Source: Elusimicrobiota bacterium (GTDB lineage Bacteria > Ratteibacteria > UBA8468 > B48-G9 > JAFGKM01). Taken from it: a stretch of DNA of 7,129 nucleotides. The notes below the pieces were generated by a model. The model was not told the DNA's origin and ran no database searches. It saw nothing but the letters and a program-made list of their open reading frames with translations. The position numbers and the translations under genes are program-made. The DNA lies in NCBI GenBank assembly GCA_012515635.1, contig JAAYXZ010000023.1:1-7129 (forward strand), in the 5' to 3' direction. This document shows positions 5,157 through 7,129 of this stretch, piece after piece. Position 1 is the stretch's first letter; every line of letters begins with the position of its first letter.

Positions 5157-6215
5157 CGGCTTTCCTGTCTCGGCAGATTTATAGATGTTTTCAATTATTT
5201 TCACAACAGAAACAACCTCTTTTTTCTTAATCAAGGGTTCTTTCCTTGTTTTTACGCAATCAATAAAATGCAGCATCTCTTCATAAAAAACATCGGTAGT
5301 GGGAATCTCAGGCAGTATATCCGTGAGAACTCCGTTGTTTTCAGAGAATATTCTCACAGGATTTTTAGGGTCTGAAGGGTCAGGCATACTGACTCCTGCA
5401 AGTGTTCCGAATAGACTTGCCTTTAATCCTGCTTCAGAGTTCCCTGACCAACTGGCTTCAATAACCAATGTTGCTCCGTTAGATAGTTTTACAAAGCCGC
5501 AGGCAAGGTCTTCCACCTCCATTTTTCCTGTAGAGATATCTCCTTTTCTTGTCTCTATAGGCGGCCAACCGCCGTCAATGGCGCTGTCTTTAAATTTTTC
5601 ATAAGTAGCGCCCATAACTATCTCTGGTTCAGGCGCTCCTGCCAGATAGAGAATAAGGTCAAGCATATGAACGCCTACATCTAACATAGGACCGCCGCCG
5701 GCAAGTTTTTTGCTTGTGAACCATGTTCCCAGTCCCGGGATGCCCCGTCTTCTTAAATAAGATGCTTTTAGGTAATAAATCTCTCCGAACTCTCCTCTCT
5801 CTATCATAGGTTTCAAAACCTTTGCTTCTCCTGAAAATCTTTTAGGAAGACCAGCCATAAATATCTTGTTTGTCTTATCTGCTGTTTGAAAGATATCCAG
5901 AACATCTTTTGCCGTAAGACTTATCGGTTTTTCACACAGAACGTCCTTGCCACTCTCCATTGCTCTTATAGAATGTTGCGCATGAAAAGTATTGGGGGAA
6001 GCGACAACAACGGCATCTATATCTGTCTCCAACATTTTTTCCCAATCAGTAAATGTGTTTTTTATATCAAATGTATCTTTTACATATAGAAGTTTTTCTT
6101 GGTTTATGTCCGCTATTGCTGTTATCTCCGCCTCTTCAATTCTTTTTAGAGAAGGAATGTGCGCTGTCTGTGCTATTCCGCCTGCTCCTATGACCCCAAA
6201 TTTAATTTTTTTCAT
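5145..6215 (-). CDS. Gfo/Idh/MocA family NAD(P)-dependent oxidoreductase
   Basis: This 356-residue cytoplasmic dehydrogenase belongs to the family acting on sugars, inositols and related polyols. The N-terminal Rossmann fold begins at KIKFGVIGAGGIAQTAHIP (3-21) with the dinucleotide-binding GAGG; the acidic D36 at the end of strand 2 (AIAD) favours NAD over NADP. The family EKP signature is at 95-97 (CEKPISL), and the catalytic-side motif GGGPMLDVGVHMLDL at 173-187 supplies D179 and H183. The second domain is complete and ends in KSAETGKPIIL, a common C-terminus in this family. The start is well supported by AAAGGAG, 5 nt before the ATG. It lies 14 nt after aroF and 35 nt before the nitroreductase gene. 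The substrate cannot be read from sequence; co-transcription with aroF might suggest a sugar or shikimate-like polyol, but this is speculative. Confidence 0.94.
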   Translation of the reverse strand: MKKIKFGVIGAGGIAQTAHIPSLKRIEEAEITAIADINQEKLLYVKDTFDIKNTFTDWEKMLETDIDAVVVASPNTFHAQHSIRAMESGKDVLCEKPISLTAKDVLDIFQTADKTNKIFMAGLPKRFSGEAKVLKPMIERGEFGEIYYLKASYLRRRGIPGLGTWFTSKKLAGGGPMLDVGVHMLDLILYLAGAPEPEIVMGATYEKFKDSAIDGGWPPIETRKGDISTGKMEVEDLACGFVKLSNGATLVIEASWSGNSEAGLKASLFGTLAGVSMPDPSDPKNPVRIFSENNGVLTDILPEIPTTDVFYEEMLHFIDCVKTRKEPLIKKKEVVSVVKIIENIYKSAETGKPIIL

Positions 6216-6229
6216 AACAACTCCTTTAT

Positions 6230-7129
6230 TTATATTTTGCTTCCCATGATTTTTGCTATAGGTGCAACCTCTTTCATAAGTTGGGCAAACATTTCAAGAG
6301 TTAACGACTGATATCCGTCTGATAATGCTTTTTCCGGAGATGGATGGACCTCTATCATTAATCCGTTTGCCCCTGCCGCTATAGATGCCTTACTCATAGG
6401 GATTACAAGGTCTCTTTTGCCTGTCCCATGACTGGGGTCTACAAATACAGGCAGGTGTGTCTCTCTCTTCAATACAGCCACCGCAGAAAGGTCAAGAGTG
6501 TTTCTGGTGAATGTGGAATCAAATGACCGTATGCCCCGTTCGCATAATATCACTTTTTTATTCCCTTCCTTTAAAATATATTCCGCACAGTTAAGAAACT
6601 CAATTATAGTGGCGGAGAAAGCCCGTTTTAACATAACGGGTTTATTTATCTTGCCTACCTTCTGTAAAAGACGGTAGTTAAACATATTTCTTGCGCCTAT
6701 CTGAAGAATATCCGCAACTTCTTTTGTTCCATCAACATCTTCGGGGGACAGCACTTCAGTAATAATGGGAAGTCCGGTCTTTTCCTTGATGTTTTTCAAT
6801 ATCCGAAGTCCTTCCACTCCCAGTCCCGAGAAAGCGTAAGGCGATGTCCTTGGTTTGAAGGCGCCGCCTCTCAATATCTTGCCGCCGCTTTTTTTAATAA
6901 ACTCCGCTGACTTTAACAGTTGCTTTTCGCTCTCAACGGAACAGGGTCCTGCAATAACAACAGTAGTATAGCCCCCTATTGTTACGTCTCCTACTTTTAT
7001 AACTGTATCAGCAGGATGAAACTCTCTGCTTGCCAGTTTGTAGTCTTTCAAAATACTTATTACTTCCCCTACCCCTGGAAGAATTTTGAATACTTCGTCG
7101 GAGATACCCCTTGTATCGCCGATAAGTCC
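6230..7129 (-). CDS. aroF: DAHP synthase, AroF/class I-beta type (5' end beyond window)
   Basis: The enzyme condenses phosphoenolpyruvate and erythrose 4-phosphate to DAHP, the first step of the shikimate pathway. The reading frame stays open to the window edge, giving 299 visible residues. The first 26 (GLIGDTRGISDEVFKILPGV and on to ISILKDYKLASREFHP) match the end of the N-terminal ferredoxin-like/ACT-like regulatory domain and its junction with the barrel, so the TTG at 7051 is an internal leucine and not a start. The catalytic barrel shows AGPCSVES (metal ligand C63 in visible numbering), GGAFKPRTSPYAF at 88-100, ARNMFNY, CERGIRSF, TRNTLDLSAV, DPSHGTG (ligand H234), IEVHP (ligand E260) and ALSDG (ligand D271). 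The segment KRAFSAT replaces the more common KRG, and one extra residue lies before TRNTLD. It is the upstream gene of a run with the oxidoreductase (14 nt) and nitroreductase genes. KDO8P synthase is excluded by the CERGIRSF/TRNTLD segment. Confidence 0.95.
   Translation of the reverse strand, partial: GLIGDTRGISDEVFKILPGVGEVISILKDYKLASREFHPADTVIKVGDVTIGGYTTVVIAGPCSVESEKQLLKSAEFIKKSGGKILRGGAFKPRTSPYAFSGLGVEGLRILKNIKEKTGLPIITEVLSPEDVDGTKEVADILQIGARNMFNYRLLQKVGKINKPVMLKRAFSATIIEFLNCAEYILKEGNKKVILCERGIRSFDSTFTRNTLDLSAVAVLKRETHLPVFVDPSHGTGKRDLVIPMSKASIAAGANGLMIEVHPSPEKALSDGYQSLTLEMFAQLMKEVAPIAKIMGSKI

Noticed and set aside
5299..5604. 101-codon open frame on the plus strand
   Set aside because: It is antisense to the intact Gfo/Idh gene and has no domain or ribosome-binding site of note.
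7049..7051. TTG as the start codon of aroF
   Set aside because: The frame stays open for 26 more codons to the window edge, and those codons read as the end of the family's N-terminal regulatory domain.

Overview
The window is a compact, gene-dense bacterial chromosome segment of low-to-moderate GC content. Seven complete genes and two edge-truncated genes were read on the minus strand or across the window edges, plus one gene on the plus strand. Intergenic gaps are short, and nothing looks mobile: no insertion sequence, CRISPR array, tRNA, rRNA or phage gene was seen. All but two genes have ordinary housekeeping or amino-acid-metabolism functions. A TrpS with a cysteine motif for an iron-sulfur cluster, stand-alone tandem ACT domains and an AroF-type DAHP synthase with an N-terminal regulatory domain suggest an anaerobic, probably uncultured lineage (Omnitrophota-like or a similar deep-branching group). 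That assignment is a weak guess from gene style, not a demonstrated placement.

Layout from the right edge, following transcription on the minus strand. Unit A (7129 down to 4576) is aroF (5' end outside the window), a Gfo/Idh/MocA oxidoreductase and a small nitroreductase, with gaps of 14 and 35 nt. Its last gene runs tail-to-tail into the only plus-strand gene, a tandem ACT-domain protein (4186-4617), with 42 bp shared by the two coding regions. The ACT gene diverges across a 132-bp AT-rich spacer from Unit B (4053 down to 3351): a double zinc-ribbon TM2 membrane protein and a DUF2752 membrane protein 4 nt apart. Unit C (3280 down to 1) is an M18 aminopeptidase, a Nudix hydrolase resembling ADP-ribose pyrophosphatase, trpS and hisC (3' end outside the window). 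Its gaps are 20 nt, 20 nt and an 8-nt overlap.

Unit C has the clearest regulatory signal in the window: a sigma70-like promoter, TTGAAA-17-TACAAT, with a perfect 7+1+7 dyad (AAGGTAA-a-TTACCTT) occupying the spacer and touching the -10 element. It looks like a repressor or activator operator controlling the whole aminopeptidase-Nudix-trpS-hisC operon.

Functionally, aroF starts aromatic amino acid synthesis, trpS charges tryptophan, and HisC-family aminotransferases can serve histidine or aromatic transamination. The ACT protein could be an amino-acid sensor in the same neighbourhood. That linkage is inference from proximity. No dramatic new system is evident. The best candidates for something undescribed are the zinc-ribbon TM2/DUF2752 membrane pair and the dyad-controlled promoter.
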